64,000 nt of DNA, from NCBI GenBank assembly GCA_000967895.1, contig FO203512.1, forward strand, positions 4,339,531 to 4,403,530, written 5' to 3'. Origin of the DNA: Oleispira antarctica RB-8 (GTDB lineage Bacteria; Pseudomonadota; Gammaproteobacteria; Pseudomonadales; Oceanobacteraceae). This document shows, in pieces, positions 36,822-46,686 of this stretch. Below the pieces are notes generated by a model. That model was given only the letters and a program-made list of their open reading frames with translations, did no database searches and was not told where the DNA came from. How positions within the stretch are numbered: position 1 is the first letter of the stretch; the number at the start of each line of letters is the position of its first letter. Made by a program: the position numbers and the translations under genes.

Positions 36822-39089
36822 TTAAAAATCGTCGTTAGCGTCCATTGACTGCAGCTTGGCATACGCCACTACTAGCCACTTGGTGCCTTCCCATTCAAAG
36901 TTCACTTGAATGCGCGCACTGGCACCACTGCCTTCGAATTGCAGAACCTGACCTTCGCCAAATTTTGCATGGAAGACGCGTTCGCCTAACTTAAACGGCA
37001 CGCCTTCTGGTGCGTCTTCGGCAAAACTCAGACTAGAAGACTTTGATGCGGTCAGTGGACGGGTTATGGTATTTTTTAAGCGTACTTCCTGAACATACTC
37101 AGAAGGAATTTCACGAATAAAACGCGACGGTGTACTGAAATTCTCTTGGCCATGTAAGCGACGGTTTTCGGCATAAGTAATCACCAAACGTTCCATTGCA
37201 CGAGTAATACCTACGTAGGCTAGACGGCGTTCTTCTTCTAAACCCTCTGCGCTGTCCATCGACATTTTATGCGGGAATAAACCTTCTTCTAAACCCGTGA
37301 GGAAAACCAGTGGAAATTCCAAACCTTTGGCCGAGTGCAAGGTCATAAGCTGCACGGCATCATCACCTTCACTCGCTTGCGTATCACCTGCATCTAACGC
37401 GGCAGTATCTAAGAAAACGGCTAGGTCATAAAGACTATCGGCGGCGCCTTCCATTAGCGATTCTGGGTCTTCCCCTGTTTCAGCCGCGGCTTCTTCTGCC
37501 ATCATCGCCATGTCCACACCGTCTTGAGTGATGAACTGGCGCGCAGCATTGATTAATTCGTCGAGGTTATCCAAACGCGCTTGCGCTTTTTCGCCCTTCT
37601 CTTTTTTATGGTGTTCAATCAAGCCCGACTGGGTGATGACTTGATCCATAATTTCATGCAGTTCTAATTCCCCAGCACCTTCTGCCATGCTATCGATTAA
37701 ATCGACAAAGCCTTGAGCGGCGGCGCTGGCACGCTTGGGTAAAATACCCAGTGTTGCGGCTTCACAAACCGCCTGCCACATAGAGCAACCTTGCTCACGC
37801 GCATGACCACGAATAATGGCAACGGTTTTATCGCCTAAGGCACGGGCGGGCACATTAATCACACGCTCTACTGCGGCATCATCATGGCGGTTTAATAACA
37901 GACGTAGATACGCCAACGCGTTTTTAATTTCTAAGCGATCGTAGAAGCGCTGGCCGCCATAAATTCGATAAGGAATGCCTTGGCGTAATAAAGATTCTTC
38001 TAAGGTACGAGATTGTGCGTTGGAGCGATAAAGAATGGCGATGTCTTTGCGCGCGCGTCCGGTATTAGAAAACGTTTCAATCTGGTCAGCGATGTAGCGC
38101 GCTTCATCTTGTTCGTTAAACGCGGAATAGAGGGAGATTTTCTCGCCCAGTTCGCCATCCGTTTTTAACTCTTTGCCCATTCGCCCGGTATTGTTTTCAA
38201 TGACGGCGTTGGCCGCGGCAAGAATGGTCGCGGTGGAGCGATAATTTTGTTCGAGCTTAATCAGCTCTGCGCCTGGGTAATCATTTTGGAAATTACGGAT
38301 ATTGGCAATTTTTGCCCCACGCCAGCCGTAGATAGACTGATCGTCATCACCTACCGCCATCACAGAGACTTGATCTCCTGCGAGCATGCGAATCCAAGCG
38401 TATTGAATTTCGTTGGTATCCTGAAACTCGTCTACCAAAATGTTGCGGAAACGACCTTGGTAGTGGGCTAATAAATCGGGATGATTCAACCACAGTTCAT
38501 GAGCGCGTAATAGAATCTCACCAAAATCGACCATGCCGCCTTGCTGACAGGCTTGCTCGTAGGCTTGATACACTTGTAATTGAGTACGGCTGAACGGATC
38601 GGCAGAAGGTACAACATGCGCAGCGCGACGACCTTCATCTTTTTGGCCGTTGATGTACCAATGTAACTGTTTAGGTGGGAATTTAGTTTCATCCACCCCC
38701 GTCGCTCTTAAGATACGTTTAACCAGTCGTAACTGATCATCACTGTCTAGGATTTGGAAGTTCTGCGGCAAGTTCGCTTCGCGCCAATGCTGCTTTAATA
38801 AGCGGTGCGCAAGACCGTGGAAAGTACCGACCCACATTCCATTAACCGGAACTTGGATAAGCGTTTCTAAACGCGCCCGCATTTCTTTCGCCGCTTTGTT
38901 GGTGAAGGTCACCGCCATGATCGAAAACGGCGAAATGTTCTCCACCTGTAAAAGCCAGGCGATACGGTGCACAAGCACTCGTGTCTTACCCGTTCCAGCT
39001 CCGGCGAGAACCATTTGATGCTTGCTATTAGCGGCAACGGCATTGCGTTGCGGATCATTTAAATGATCTAAAATACTTGATACGTCCAT
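36822..39089 (-). CDS. uvrD: DNA helicase II UvrD
   Basis: 3'-5' helicase for nucleotide excision and mismatch repair. The 755-residue protein has Walker A AGAGTGKT near residue 30, GDDDQSIYGWRGA, LEQNYRSTATIL, VQLMTLHSAKGLEFP and YVGITRAMERL in order, and a C-terminal Tudor-like tail (KFGEGQVLQFEG) that binds RNA polymerase in E. coli. Divergent from hexR. Confidence 0.95.
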   Translation of the reverse strand: MDVSSILDHLNDPQRNAVAANSKHQMVLAGAGTGKTRVLVHRIAWLLQVENISPFSIMAVTFTNKAAKEMRARLETLIQVPVNGMWVGTFHGLAHRLLKQHWREANLPQNFQILDSDDQLRLVKRILRATGVDETKFPPKQLHWYINGQKDEGRRAAHVVPSADPFSRTQLQVYQAYEQACQQGGMVDFGEILLRAHELWLNHPDLLAHYQGRFRNILVDEFQDTNEIQYAWIRMLAGDQVSVMAVGDDDQSIYGWRGAKIANIRNFQNDYPGAELIKLEQNYRSTATILAAANAVIENNTGRMGKELKTDGELGEKISLYSAFNEQDEARYIADQIETFSNTGRARKDIAILYRSNAQSRTLEESLLRQGIPYRIYGGQRFYDRLEIKNALAYLRLLLNRHDDAAVERVINVPARALGDKTVAIIRGHAREQGCSMWQAVCEAATLGILPKRASAAAQGFVDLIDSMAEGAGELELHEIMDQVITQSGLIEHHKKEKGEKAQARLDNLDELINAARQFITQDGVDMAMMAEEAAAETGEDPESLMEGAADSLYDLAVFLDTAALDAGDTQASEGDDAVQLMTLHSAKGLEFPLVFLTGLEEGLFPHKMSMDSAEGLEEERRLAYVGITRAMERLVITYAENRRLHGQENFSTPSRFIREIPSEYVQEVRLKNTITRPLTASKSSSLSFAEDAPEGVPFKLGERVFHAKFGEGQVLQFEGSGASARIQVNFEWEGTKWLVVAYAKLQSMDANDDF

Positions 39090-39202
39090 GGCAAGCAGTG
39101 TACCAGAATGTTCGCTTAGCTCCAGAGTAGTCTTATAAAAGACTGGTTATTTATACAGACCCGAATTTAACAGACCCCTGTTATACTGAACTCACCTCTA
39201 AA

Positions 39203-40081
39203 ATGGACAATACAGTGTCAAACTCAACCAGTAGCGGACATGGGATTTTAGCCAACATTGAGCAATATCGCAGCAGTATGCGTAAGTCTGAAGTTAAGGT
39301 TGCCAATTATGTCATCCTGAACTCGGCCTCAGTGATTCACATGCGTATTGTCGATCTCGCTCAAGAAGCCTTGGTCAGTGAGCCAACGATTGTGCGTTTC
39401 TGTCGCGCGATTCACTGTAATGGCTTTCAAGAATTCAAAGTTAAGCTCGCACAAGATTTAGCGGTCGCTAATAATATTGGCCAATTTGCGATTGCTGAAG
39501 ATGATTCGATTGAAGATATTTGCGAAAAAGTCGCCGATACCACCATTCAACGCCTGCACGAAGTTAAAGACCAATTATTACCCCATCAAATTGCCAAAGC
39601 GTCTTCGGTTATCAGTAAAGCAAGGCGGTTAGAATTTTATGGCTTTGGTGCTTCCGCCGCCGTGGCGACCGATGCTCTCCATAAGTTTTTCCGTTTACAG
39701 ATTGCGACGGCGACGTATAGCGACCCTCACATGCAATCAATGTCAGCGGTGACGCTTAACGAGAAAGACGTTGTTGTGGCGATTTCACAAAGTGGTCGCA
39801 CCAAGGATTTGTTGCATTCTATCGCCCTTGCTCAGACCTATAACGCCACCGTTATCTGCTTGGCGCCAGAAGGCACACCGATTAGCTTAGCGGCTGATAT
39901 CCCAATTTATATTAATATTGATGAAGATACCGACCAATTTACCCCCATGACTTCGCGAATTGCCCATCTAATGGTCATTGATATGCTTGCTATCGCGGTC
40001 ACACAGCGTCGCGGCCCTGATTTCATTGAACATCTAAACGCAATCAAGGACAGCATTAAATCGCTAAAACTAGACAATTGA
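39203..40081 (+). CDS. hexR: HexR-like RpiR-family transcriptional regulator
   Basis: Represses central sugar (Entner-Doudoroff) genes and releases them when ketodeoxyphosphogluconate binds. The 292-residue protein has an N-terminal helix-turn-helix (LAQEALVSEPTIVRFCRAI, about 52-70) and a C-terminal SIS sugar-phosphate domain (EFYGFGASAAVATDALHKFF, VVVAISQSGRTKDLL). Its typical sugar-catabolism gene neighbours are absent here; it lies beside uvrD and the small gene at 40201. Confidence 0.85.
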   Translation: MDNTVSNSTSSGHGILANIEQYRSSMRKSEVKVANYVILNSASVIHMRIVDLAQEALVSEPTIVRFCRAIHCNGFQEFKVKLAQDLAVANNIGQFAIAEDDSIEDICEKVADTTIQRLHEVKDQLLPHQIAKASSVISKARRLEFYGFGASAAVATDALHKFFRLQIATATYSDPHMQSMSAVTLNEKDVVVAISQSGRTKDLLHSIALAQTYNATVICLAPEGTPISLAADIPIYINIDEDTDQFTPMTSRIAHLMVIDMLAIAVTQRRGPDFIEHLNAIKDSIKSLKLDN

Positions 40082-40200
40082 CCTATTGCAATTAATGCCA
40101 AAAGTGTCATTATTTTGAAAAGAATAAAAATAACAATCGTAGCTTAAAAAATACACTGTGTATTTTTGACTATGAATGAGTAAGACCAAGGAGAAGTATC

Positions 40201-40404
40201 ATGGCTAGGGCAGCTAAGACGGTATTAAGCGCACATGAAAAATCTGTAGAACAGGTGGTTTCTTTTGATAAAGAAGGCAATGTGGTTGTTAATAAAAAAT
40301 CTTCGGCATCAAATAAATTAATGGCTCGGCGAGCGATTGAAGCGCACCTTGAACGCAAAACCCTCGAAAAAGATTTAGAAGAGTATTATTTCGAAGGGAT
40401 TTAA
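40201..40404 (+). CDS. Small conserved-looking protein, function unknown
   Basis: A 67-residue soluble, charged protein with a good ribosome site (AAGGAGAAG) 8 bases before its ATG. The C-terminal half, ARRAIEAHLERKTLEKDLEE, looks like an amphipathic helix followed by an aromatic tail (YYFEGI). It faintly resembles small gammaproteobacterial proteins of the PA3496 type. No partner is obvious; it lies alone between hexR and the glmS terminator. Confidence 0.65.
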   Translation: MARAAKTVLSAHEKSVEQVVSFDKEGNVVVNKKSSASNKLMARRAIEAHLERKTLEKDLEEYYFEGI

Positions 40405-40458
40405 ACCCTCTAACATTTACGCCTTATTCACTAGATCATTGATCTAAAACGTGGACAT

Positions 40459-40490
40459 AAAAAAGCCCAGTTATTGAACTGGGCTTTTCT
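40459..40490. terminator. Bidirectional terminator after the 40201 gene and glmS
   Basis: AAAAAGCCCAG-TTATTGAA-CTGGGCTTTTCT: GC-rich stem with A- and T-tracts on each side between convergent genes. Confidence 0.85.
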
Positions 40491-40543
40491 GGTTCTGGTG
40501 ACTAGAAAGCTGATAGATCATTCATCCGCTTTTGGCAAACGTA

Positions 40544-42385
40544 TTATTCTACCGTCACTGATTTTGCAAGGTTACGTGGCTGATCAACATCTGTCCCTTT
40601 TAATACCGCTACGTGATACGACAATAGCTGCAAAGGAATGATGTACACAATAGGTTCTAGGCAACAGGGAACGGTTGGCAAAGAGACTAAGTGTTGGTCA
40701 TCTAAGTCATATAAATTTACCGATTCATCAGCAAATACAAATAACTCACCACCGCGAGCTTTCACTTCTTCTAAATTGGAAACCAATTTTTCTAATAAGT
40801 CATTCTTTGGCGCGACTGCAATGATCGGCATATCTTCATCGACTAAAGCCAATGGGCCATGCTTCAGTTCTCCCGCTGGATAAGCTTCAGCGTGAATATA
40901 AGAAATTTCTTTTAGCTTCAATGCGCCTTCTTGAGCGATGGGGTACATGGGGCCACGACCTAAGAATAAGCTGTGATGCTTGTCAGCAAATAACTGGCTG
41001 ATTTTTTCAATAACCGGATCTAATGCTAGCGCTTTCTCAACCAATCCAGGCAGTTGATGCAATGCGGTAACTATTTCAGTTTCAGCGGCTTCACTCATAC
41101 CGTTGCGTTTTGCTAATGCAACCGTTAATAATAACAAAGCCGTTAACTGAGTCGTAAAGGCTTTCGTTGAAGCAACACCAATTTCAGGGCCCGCGTTGGT
41201 CATTAGGCAAAGATCAGATTCGCGTACTAAGGAAGAACCCGGCACGTTACAAACCGTCATGCTGGCTAATAACCCTTGCTCTTTAGCTTTACGCAGCGCC
41301 GCTAAAGTATCTGCAGTTTCACCTGATTGAGAAATGGTGATCAGCAAGGTATTTTTGGCAATTACCGTATGGCGATAACGAAATTCACTGGCGACTTCAA
41401 CTTGGCAAGGAATGCCTGCGTATTTTTCAATCCAGTACTTAGTTACCATTCCTGAATGGTAACTGGTACCACAAGCAATGATTTGAACCGCTTCTACTTG
41501 ATCTAAAATATCAGCGGCTTTCACACCAAAGGCCTGATCGAGCACTTTCGTTGCTGAAATACGCCCTTCTAAACACTGCTTAATCACCGTTGGCTGCTCA
41601 AAGGTTTCTTTCAGCATGAAGTGCTTGTATTCACCCTTGCTCGCCGTTCCAACCTTGTGATCAAAAACACTGACGTCACGTTCAACAACATTATGATCTT
41701 TATCTAGAATTGTCAGTTTTTTGCGTGTGATGTGCGCTAGGTCGCCTTCTTCAAGATAGATGAAGCGATCGGTCACTTGCAATAAAGCTAACGGATCTGA
41801 GCCAACATAATATTCGTCCATGCCGACGCCGATAACTAATGGAGAGCCTTGGCGCGCAACCCATAATTCATCTTGGTTGCCTTTTTGCATAATCGCTAAT
41901 GCATAAGCGCCTTCAAGATGAGAGATAGCATTTTTAACCGCTTGACCAAAATCATGCAGCTTCAATTCGCGATGAATCAAATGAATCACAACTTCAGAGT
42001 CAGTTTGGGAGTTAAAAACATAGCCTTGAGTTTTTAACTCGGCTTTTAAATCTTGGTAGTTTTCGATGATGCCGTTATGCACTAAAACCACATCGTCGGA
42101 AGACATGTGCGGGTGAGCATTTTCTTTACTTGGCACACCGTGGGTCGCCCAACGAGTATGCGCGATGCCGATACTGCCTTGCAGGCCTTTACCATCGGTT
42201 TCAGCGTGAATGGCTTTTTCTAATTCAATCACTTTGCCTAGGGCACGAGTACGCTGAATATCACCTTCGGCACTTAAGATGGCTAAGCCCGCAGAGTCGT
42301 ATCCACGGTATTCAAGGCGACGTAGGCCTTCTAATAAAATTTCACTCACATTACGCTGTGCAATAGCACCAACAATTCCACACAT
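40544..42385 (-). CDS. glmS: Glutamine-fructose-6-phosphate aminotransferase (isomerizing)
   Basis: Makes glucosamine 6-phosphate, the entry to peptidoglycan and LPS sugars. The 613-residue protein starts [10 protein letters not shown], with Cys2 the glutaminase nucleophile after Met removal, contains HTRWATHG and two C-terminal SIS domains ([11 protein letters not shown]), and ends [13 protein letters not shown], the usual tail. It follows glmU by 38 bases on the same strand. No glmS ribozyme is seen upstream. Confidence 0.96.
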   Translation of the reverse strand: MCGIVGAIAQRNVSEILLEGLRRLEYRGYDSAGLAILSAEGDIQRTRALGKVIELEKAIHAETDGKGLQGSIGIAHTRWATHGVPSKENAHPHMSSDDVVLVHNGIIENYQDLKAELKTQGYVFNSQTDSEVVIHLIHRELKLHDFGQAVKNAISHLEGAYALAIMQKGNQDELWVARQGSPLVIGVGMDEYYVGSDPLALLQVTDRFIYLEEGDLAHITRKKLTILDKDHNVVERDVSVFDHKVGTASKGEYKHFMLKETFEQPTVIKQCLEGRISATKVLDQAFGVKAADILDQVEAVQIIACGTSYHSGMVTKYWIEKYAGIPCQVEVASEFRYRHTVIAKNTLLITISQSGETADTLAALRKAKEQGLLASMTVCNVPGSSLVRESDLCLMTNAGPEIGVASTKAFTTQLTALLLLTVALAKRNGMSEAAETEIVTALHQLPGLVEKALALDPVIEKISQLFADKHHSLFLGRGPMYPIAQEGALKLKEISYIHAEAYPAGELKHGPLALVDEDMPIIAVAPKNDLLEKLVSNLEEVKARGGELFVFADESVNLYDLDDQHLVSLPTVPCCLEPIVYIIPLQLLSYHVAVLKGTDVDQPRNLAKSVTVE

Positions 42386-42423
42386 TTTTTTATATTCCGT
42401 TCAATACAACGAGGTATTTATAA

Positions 42424-43812
42424 TTATTTGCCAGTTTTCACTGGACGCTGCCAGCCGCTGATATTTCTTTGTTTGCCACGAGCCACTGCGAGTTCTGCTG
42501 CAGCGACTTCTTTTGTTATGGTCGAACCTGCCGCAATCGTGGCATTTGCACCTATTTTTACAGGGGCAACTAACGAGGAATTGGAACCAATAAAGGCATT
42601 TTCACCAATCTCTGTTTTAAATTTATTTACGCCATCGTAATTACAGGTAATAGTACCTGCACCGATGTTGGCATTAGCACCAATCGTTGCATCACCAATA
42701 TAAGTGAGATGATTTACTTTCGCGCCTGCGCCGATGTGTGATTTTTTCACTTCGCAGAAGTTACCGACTTTAGCACTGTCTGCAAGATCAGTACCTGGGC
42801 GCAAGCGTGCGTAAGGACCAATCACACAAGACCGCGCAACGGTTGCATCTTCAATATGAGAAAAAGCTTCAACTTTAGTGCCTGCCGCTAGAGTCGAATT
42901 TTTGATGATGCAGTTTGGCCCGATTTCTACACCGTCGCCTAGGGTTATATCACCTTCTAAGATAACGTTTACATCGATCACAACGTCGTTACCGACCGTT
43001 AGACCTGCGTTAGCCGTCTTGCCTAAACGGATATCTAAACGCGTGGGATCTAACACGGTTACGCCGTTCGCCATCAAAGCATTCACGCGCTGAGTTTGAT
43101 ACCAACGCTCTAGCTCGGCCTGTTGTTGACGATTATTCACGCCATAAGTTTCTTGTTCGTTCTCTGGCTGTAGTGTTTCTACTGTCAGGCCATTTTTTAC
43201 TGCCATCGCGATGATATCGGTTAAATAATACTCGCCTTGGGCATTGTCATTACTTAACGTCGGTAACCACTGATGCAGTTTGGCTGTAGGGACTGCTAAA
43301 ATGCCGGTATTCACTTCTTTGATTAATAACTGCTGTTCGGTCGCATCTTTGTGCTCAACGATGGCGGTTACTTTATGTTCGGCATCACGAACGATGCGGC
43401 CATAGCCTGTGCTATCAGCCATATTAACGGTTAATAAACCTAGCTGTTGTTCATTCGATAATTCGATAAGTGCCTGTAACGTTGCTGGCTGAGTTAGTGG
43501 CACATCACCGTATAAGATTAAGGTGGTGCCTTCAGCCGCCAAACTGTCTAACGTCATCATTACGGCATGGCCTGTGCCTTTTTGTTCTGCTTGTAATGCC
43601 CAGCTTAGATTCTTTTCATTGGCAAATTCGGTTTTTACTTTTTCAGCACCATGGCCAATCACCACATGCATCGCATCAGCGTTTACTGCTTTAGCGCTGT
43701 CTAAAACGTGGGCCAGCATAGACTTACCAGCGATGGGGTGTAAAACTTTAGGCAATAGAGATTTCATTCGCGAGCCTTGACCAGCTGCGAGTACTACGAC
43801 ATCAATAGTCAT
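42424..43812 (-). CDS. glmU: Bifunctional UDP-N-acetylglucosamine pyrophosphorylase/glucosamine-1-phosphate acetyltransferase
   Basis: Catalyses the last two steps to UDP-GlcNAc. The 462-residue protein has an N-terminal nucleotidyltransferase domain (VLAAGQGSRMKSLLPKVL, Ser where most family members have Thr), YGDVPL, and a C-terminal left-handed beta-helix with YIGDATIGANANIGAGTITC and the acetyl-CoA end region. Cotranscribed with glmS. In Pseudomonas atpC is the upstream neighbour; here a 4.5 kb block (TrmB gene to ubiT) lies between. Confidence 0.96.
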   Translation of the reverse strand: MTIDVVVLAAGQGSRMKSLLPKVLHPIAGKSMLAHVLDSAKAVNADAMHVVIGHGAEKVKTEFANEKNLSWALQAEQKGTGHAVMMTLDSLAAEGTTLILYGDVPLTQPATLQALIELSNEQQLGLLTVNMADSTGYGRIVRDAEHKVTAIVEHKDATEQQLLIKEVNTGILAVPTAKLHQWLPTLSNDNAQGEYYLTDIIAMAVKNGLTVETLQPENEQETYGVNNRQQQAELERWYQTQRVNALMANGVTVLDPTRLDIRLGKTANAGLTVGNDVVIDVNVILEGDITLGDGVEIGPNCIIKNSTLAAGTKVEAFSHIEDATVARSCVIGPYARLRPGTDLADSAKVGNFCEVKKSHIGAGAKVNHLTYIGDATIGANANIGAGTITCNYDGVNKFKTEIGENAFIGSNSSLVAPVKIGANATIAAGSTITKEVAAAELAVARGKQRNISGWQRPVKTGK

Positions 43813-43994
43813 TATGGTGATATTCTTCCGTGTAACAAAGGGAGACAGTTAAAGCAGAAAATTGGCTTATAGAGTTGTCATTAAAATTATTTAGTAACGC
43901 AGTTTATTGACTTCGTGGGCATTTACAATAATTTTTGTCACAAAAAAAATGACAATGATTTAAGATTACATTCTATTTCCTCATAGCCATCACC

Positions 43995-44726
43995 ATGAAC
44001 CTATCTTCATTAAAGTCTCTCGATCTCACCGATCGCGAAATTGCCATCTACCTTGCCTTATTAGAATTAGGCCCAGCCTCCATTCGAGACCTAGCGGCCA
44101 AGTCGGATATTAACCGCGGCAGTACCTACGAAACACTGAAAGTTTTAGTGAAAAAAGGCATTGTAAACTATCTACCAAAAGGCAAACGCCGCATCTTTCA
44201 AGCTGAAGATCCGTCTAGATTATTAGATCTTGCGGAACAGAAACAGCAAGAATTAGAAACGACGCTGGCCAATTTGAAGAGTGATATTATTCCTGCTCTG
44301 CGTCATTTGAAACCTGAATTTGCCACGAGTAATGTGCGTTTCTACGAGGGTGATGAAGGGGTAGAATATGTTTTAAGGGATATTCTTAGCTCTACTGACA
44401 AGGGCGATAAATCTTACTCTGTTATTTCAACTCAGGCATTACGTGAGCATTTATATCGCCCTTTCCCGACGTTTACCAAGCAGCGTATTGCTAAAGGTAT
44501 TTTTGTTCGCGTATTGGCGATTGGTGCCGGTGGTGATGAAGCTGAATTGGCTGAACGCAAGTGGATGAAAGGCGAAGGTGACGCGTCTTATATCGCCATT
44601 TATCCACCTAAAGTTGCCATGATCAGTCTAACCAAAAACGACTTTCCTGTTGCCGTAGTGATTGATAGTGATGCGATATCTGGTACCCATCAAATGATGT
44701 TTGATACGCTGTGGAATGCTTTATAA
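43995..44726 (+). CDS. TrmB-family transcriptional regulator
   Basis: The 243-residue protein has an N-terminal winged helix (TDREIAIYLALLELGPASIR, RGSTYETLKVLVKKGIV) with a following coiled coil (about 72-100), then a C-terminal effector-type domain (NVRFYEGDEGVEYVL) and a nucleophile-free PLD-like fold. TrmB proteins sense sugars in archaea; bacterial members are widespread but poorly studied. Target unknown. It is 111 bases ahead of the DHH gene and divergent from glmU. Confidence 0.8.
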   Translation: MNLSSLKSLDLTDREIAIYLALLELGPASIRDLAAKSDINRGSTYETLKVLVKKGIVNYLPKGKRRIFQAEDPSRLLDLAEQKQQELETTLANLKSDIIPALRHLKPEFATSNVRFYEGDEGVEYVLRDILSSTDKGDKSYSVISTQALREHLYRPFPTFTKQRIAKGIFVRVLAIGAGGDEAELAERKWMKGEGDASYIAIYPPKVAMISLTKNDFPVAVVIDSDAISGTHQMMFDTLWNAL

Positions 44727-44837
44727 GCTCATCACTAATTAGATGCGAAATACCTGACTCTTAAAATAAATAGTCTATGCTCAATCCAAAGGATAGCTGT
44801 TTTATAGAGCAGTTTACGTGAAAAATTGGAGAGCAAT

Positions 44838-45773
44838 GTGGCAGAGCAACAATTTCGTTTAGTAACACGCAGTGATTTTGACGGCCTCGTCTGTGCCGTT
44901 CTATTCAAAGATTTAGGTATGATCAACGATATCCTGTTTGTTCATCCCAAAGATATGCAAGATGGCATTATTGATATTGGTCCCAACGATATCACGACTA
45001 ACCTACCGTATGTCGCGGGCTGCCATTTGAGCTTCGATCATCATGCGTCTGAAATGAAACGCCGTGGTAATAGTGATCCTGATAATCACATTATCGATAC
45101 AGAAGCACCTTCCGCCGCTAGAGTGGTTTACGATTATTATGGCGGCCGTACACGTTTTCCTGATATTTCTTTGGAAATGATGACGGCAGTAGACAAAGCA
45201 GACTCAGCTCAATTCAGCCGCGATGAAATTTTAGACCCCACTGATTGGGTATTACTCAACTTTTTGATGGACTCCCGCACGGGTCTTGGTCGCTTCCGCG
45301 AATTCCGAGTGAGTAATTATCAGTTAATGATGCAGCTTATTGATTATTGCCGCGACCACAATATCGAGCAAATTTTACAGCTCGATGATGTGAAAGAACG
45401 CGTCGAATTATACAACGAGCATCGACAGCAATTTGAAGACCAGCTAAAGCGCTGCACTACGGTCCATAACAATTTGGTGGTGCTCGACCTGAGAGACGAA
45501 GAGATTATCTATGCGGGTAACCGCTTTATGATTTATGCCTTGTTCCCTGAGCAGAATATCTCGATTCATGTGCTATGGGGCTTGAAAAAGCAAAATACAG
45601 TGTTTGCTATCGGGGGTTCTATTATTAACCGCAGCCATCAAACTCATATCGGTGAGCTTTGCCTAGAGCATGAAGGCGGCGGCCATAGAAATGCCGGTAC
45701 CTGTCAGGTCGAAAATGACAAGTACGCTGAAATTTTAGCCGAGTTGATTAAGCGCATTAATCAGGACGGCTAA
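44838..45773 (+). CDS. DHH-family phosphoesterase (exopolyphosphatase-like)
   Basis: The 311-residue protein has the metal-binding DFDG (early), FDHHASEM (DHH motif, about residue 66) and the C-terminal DHHA1 motif GGGHRNAGTCQV. DHH-DHHA1 proteins cleave phosphoesters such as short oligonucleotides, cyclic dinucleotide products or polyphosphate; the substrate here is not determinable. GTG at 44838 is chosen over TTG at 44826 since GGAG lies 7-8 bases upstream. Confidence 0.8.
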   Translation: MAEQQFRLVTRSDFDGLVCAVLFKDLGMINDILFVHPKDMQDGIIDIGPNDITTNLPYVAGCHLSFDHHASEMKRRGNSDPDNHIIDTEAPSAARVVYDYYGGRTRFPDISLEMMTAVDKADSAQFSRDEILDPTDWVLLNFLMDSRTGLGRFREFRVSNYQLMMQLIDYCRDHNIEQILQLDDVKERVELYNEHRQQFEDQLKRCTTVHNNLVVLDLRDEEIIYAGNRFMIYALFPEQNISIHVLWGLKKQNTVFAIGGSIINRSHQTHIGELCLEHEGGGHRNAGTCQVENDKYAEILAELIKRINQDG

Positions 45774-45797
45774 CATAAAGCAACGAATGCCCGTCAG

Positions 45798-46667
45798 CTA
45801 AATAGACTTCATGCCCTCTATCTTATGCCAGTAGCCATTGCAGTAACCCTGCAGTGGTATACGGGTATTATCCAGCAATGCCTGTTGGAATTTATCTAAC
45901 CAGTCAAATACTTCCAATGAATGCGGGCTCATTCGTACAATATCGACCAAGCCTGCCATTGAAGGTAAATCATTAATCAGATTCTGTATTGAACCCGACA
46001 TCGTTTGAATGCCGTTCATGCGGAACAATTCTAACCCTTCTTGGCTATCAATCTTGCGGCCTTCTGGGTATTTAATGCAGCATAATCCGCACTGATCTTT
46101 TGGCCTGTCTTCCGAACGCGCGGTAAAACAACGGGCTGAGTAAGCCAGTGGTAAATATCCATAGCCGTACACTTCGGTCTCTATCTGTTCGCGTATACCG
46201 AGTTCTTCACAGCCTGTGAGCACATTCATTAACCAGTCTTTGGATAGCTCTACAGGAATGACCCAGCGCTGCATGCCTCGATCTAATAATACTTTTAAAT
46301 CATGCTGGTTATAAATATTCAGTGCTGCTCCCGCGATAAAAGGAATTTTGGCTTCTGATAAAATCTCTACTGCGCCAAAATCATTCGCCTCAACTTTTAA
46401 TTCGCCGTTAAGACACACCTTCTTTAACGTGGCTAACTCACTTTTTGCCTCTAACAGAGCCAAGCTCGATAATACGACCGACTTGCCTTTTTTTGTTAGC
46501 TCGCGCCCCACCTCCAGCCAATCTTCTAATCTCAATTCCCGTCGTTTTGAGCAGACGGATTCACCTAGATAGACATGGTCAACGCTGGAATCAGCAACCC
46601 GTTGATAAAAGTCGCAGGTTGTATCTTTATCCCAATAAAATTGGATGTTCCCCATAGAGAATTCCAT
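45798..46667 (-). CDS. ubiV: Oxygen-independent ubiquinone hydroxylation factor UbiV (U32 family, Fe-S)
   Basis: Works with UbiU in O2-independent ring hydroxylation during ubiquinone synthesis. The 289-residue protein carries the cluster cysteines at the same numbers as E. coli UbiV: C39 (GESVCSKRR), C180 (SARCFTARS), C193 and C197 in CGLCC. Start at 46667 chosen from the family N-terminus (MEFSMGNIQFYW) and AGGAG upstream; the frame opens at 46706. It follows ubiU by 19 bases. Confidence 0.93.
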   Translation of the reverse strand: MEFSMGNIQFYWDKDTTCDFYQRVADSSVDHVYLGESVCSKRRELRLEDWLEVGRELTKKGKSVVLSSLALLEAKSELATLKKVCLNGELKVEANDFGAVEILSEAKIPFIAGAALNIYNQHDLKVLLDRGMQRWVIPVELSKDWLMNVLTGCEELGIREQIETEVYGYGYLPLAYSARCFTARSEDRPKDQCGLCCIKYPEGRKIDSQEGLELFRMNGIQTMSGSIQNLINDLPSMAGLVDIVRMSPHSLEVFDWLDKFQQALLDNTRIPLQGYCNGYWHKIEGMKSI

Positions 46668-46686
46668 ATCAACTCCTATTGTCCGT

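Noticed and set aside
42386..42423. glmS ribozyme or GlmZ-type control element upstream of glmS
   Set aside because: Only 38 bases separate glmU and glmS and there is no room for, or sign of, the ribozyme fold.
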